DNA of 8,717 bases. Source: a bacterium (GTDB taxonomy: Bacteria; Vulcanimicrobiota; Xenobia; Xenobiales; Xenobiaceae). The notes under the pieces are model-generated. The model ran no database searches. It was not told the DNA's origin and worked only from the letters and a program-made list of their open reading frames with translations. Positions 5,425 to 8,717 of this stretch are shown piece by piece (position 1 is the stretch's first letter; each line of letters begins with the position of its first letter). Both the position numbers and the translations under genes were made by a program. The DNA lies in the NCBI GenBank assembly GCA_017444045.1, contig JAFSXO010000211.1:1-8717 (forward strand), in the 5' to 3' direction.

Positions 5425-5533
5425 GACGTAACATTTTTGGATTAATCCCGCAGGAGTGCTTCTTTCCCCCGGGATGGTGCGCTCGCCAACAGGAAGCGAA
5501 CGCCGCAGCCAACAAAGGAGTTTTAGAATTGTA
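5425..5533 (+). promoter_or_regulatory. nifJ upstream region and leader
   Basis: These 109 bases contain the perfect 10-base palindrome GGATTAATCC (5439-5448) and a GC-rich segment. The ribosome binding site AAAGGAG is at 5514-5520. TTGACG at 5423-5428 resembles a -35, but no acceptable -10 lies 16-18 bases after it, so the promoter is not identified. The Shine-Dalgarno to ATG spacing of 13 bases is longer than usual. In-frame codons between them are TTT, AGA, ATT and GTA, none a usual start, and family alignment supports the ATG at 5534. No riboswitch or T-box consensus is recognised. Confidence 0.4.

Positions 5534-8717
<3,184 letters not shown>

Noticed and set aside
5423..5446. TTGACG with ATTAAT as a nifJ promoter
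   Set aside because: The spacing between hexamers is only 12 bases, too short for a sigma-70 promoter, and the first hexamer overlaps the terminator T-run.
5460..5520. T-box or riboswitch in the nifJ leader
   Set aside because: GGGATGGTGCGC only loosely recalls the T-box core; no specifier stem and no downstream antiterminator/terminator pair are present, and the gene is not an expected target.

Overview
The window fits an anaerobic bacterium. It ends inside a strongly codon-biased gene for single-chain pyruvate:ferredoxin oxidoreductase, a central enzyme of anaerobic pyruvate metabolism. It also encodes two predicted lipoproteins and a sodium-coupled amino-acid carrier. The leftmost 325 bases carry a GC-rich, hairpin-forming intergenic repeat of a style I associate with gut Firmicutes, including Negativicutes such as Phascolarctobacterium. 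That assignment rests on memory and style only, so the taxon is a low-confidence inference.

Layout. Bases 1-325 hold no gene, only repeats: a multi-hairpin element (94-158), one copy of a dispersed palindromic repeat (198-276) and a possible pair of short terminal inverted repeats (39-47 and 294-302). Two minus-strand genes follow, read right to left: an AGCS-family sodium:alanine/glycine symporter (2636 to 1116), then a small DUF6935-like predicted lipoprotein (1021 to 326). The 327-base divergent region 2637-2963 holds the symporter's leader and likely promoter, the second, inverted copy of the dispersed repeat, and a strong promoter for the rightward genes embedded in a four-half-site operator-like dyad.

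Rightward, 2964-4214 encodes a Schlafen AlbA_2 / GHKL-type ATPase / winged-helix protein. After 49 bases comes a lipoprotein esterase of the HSL (family IV) type, started at a TTG (4264-5328). A short intrinsic terminator (5405-5424) and a GC-rich leader precede nifJ (5534 to beyond the window end).

How the parts fit. The symporter and the DUF6935-like lipoprotein may form one transcription unit. The AlbA_2 regulator and the esterase probably form another, and the regulator may control its own promoter through the 2876-2919 dyad. nifJ looks like an independently expressed housekeeping gene. No CRISPR array, tRNA, rRNA, transposase or integrase is visible. The most unusual content is the non-coding architecture around 2637-2963 and its inverted partner near 198-276. 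I see no multi-gene system that I can call new with confidence.
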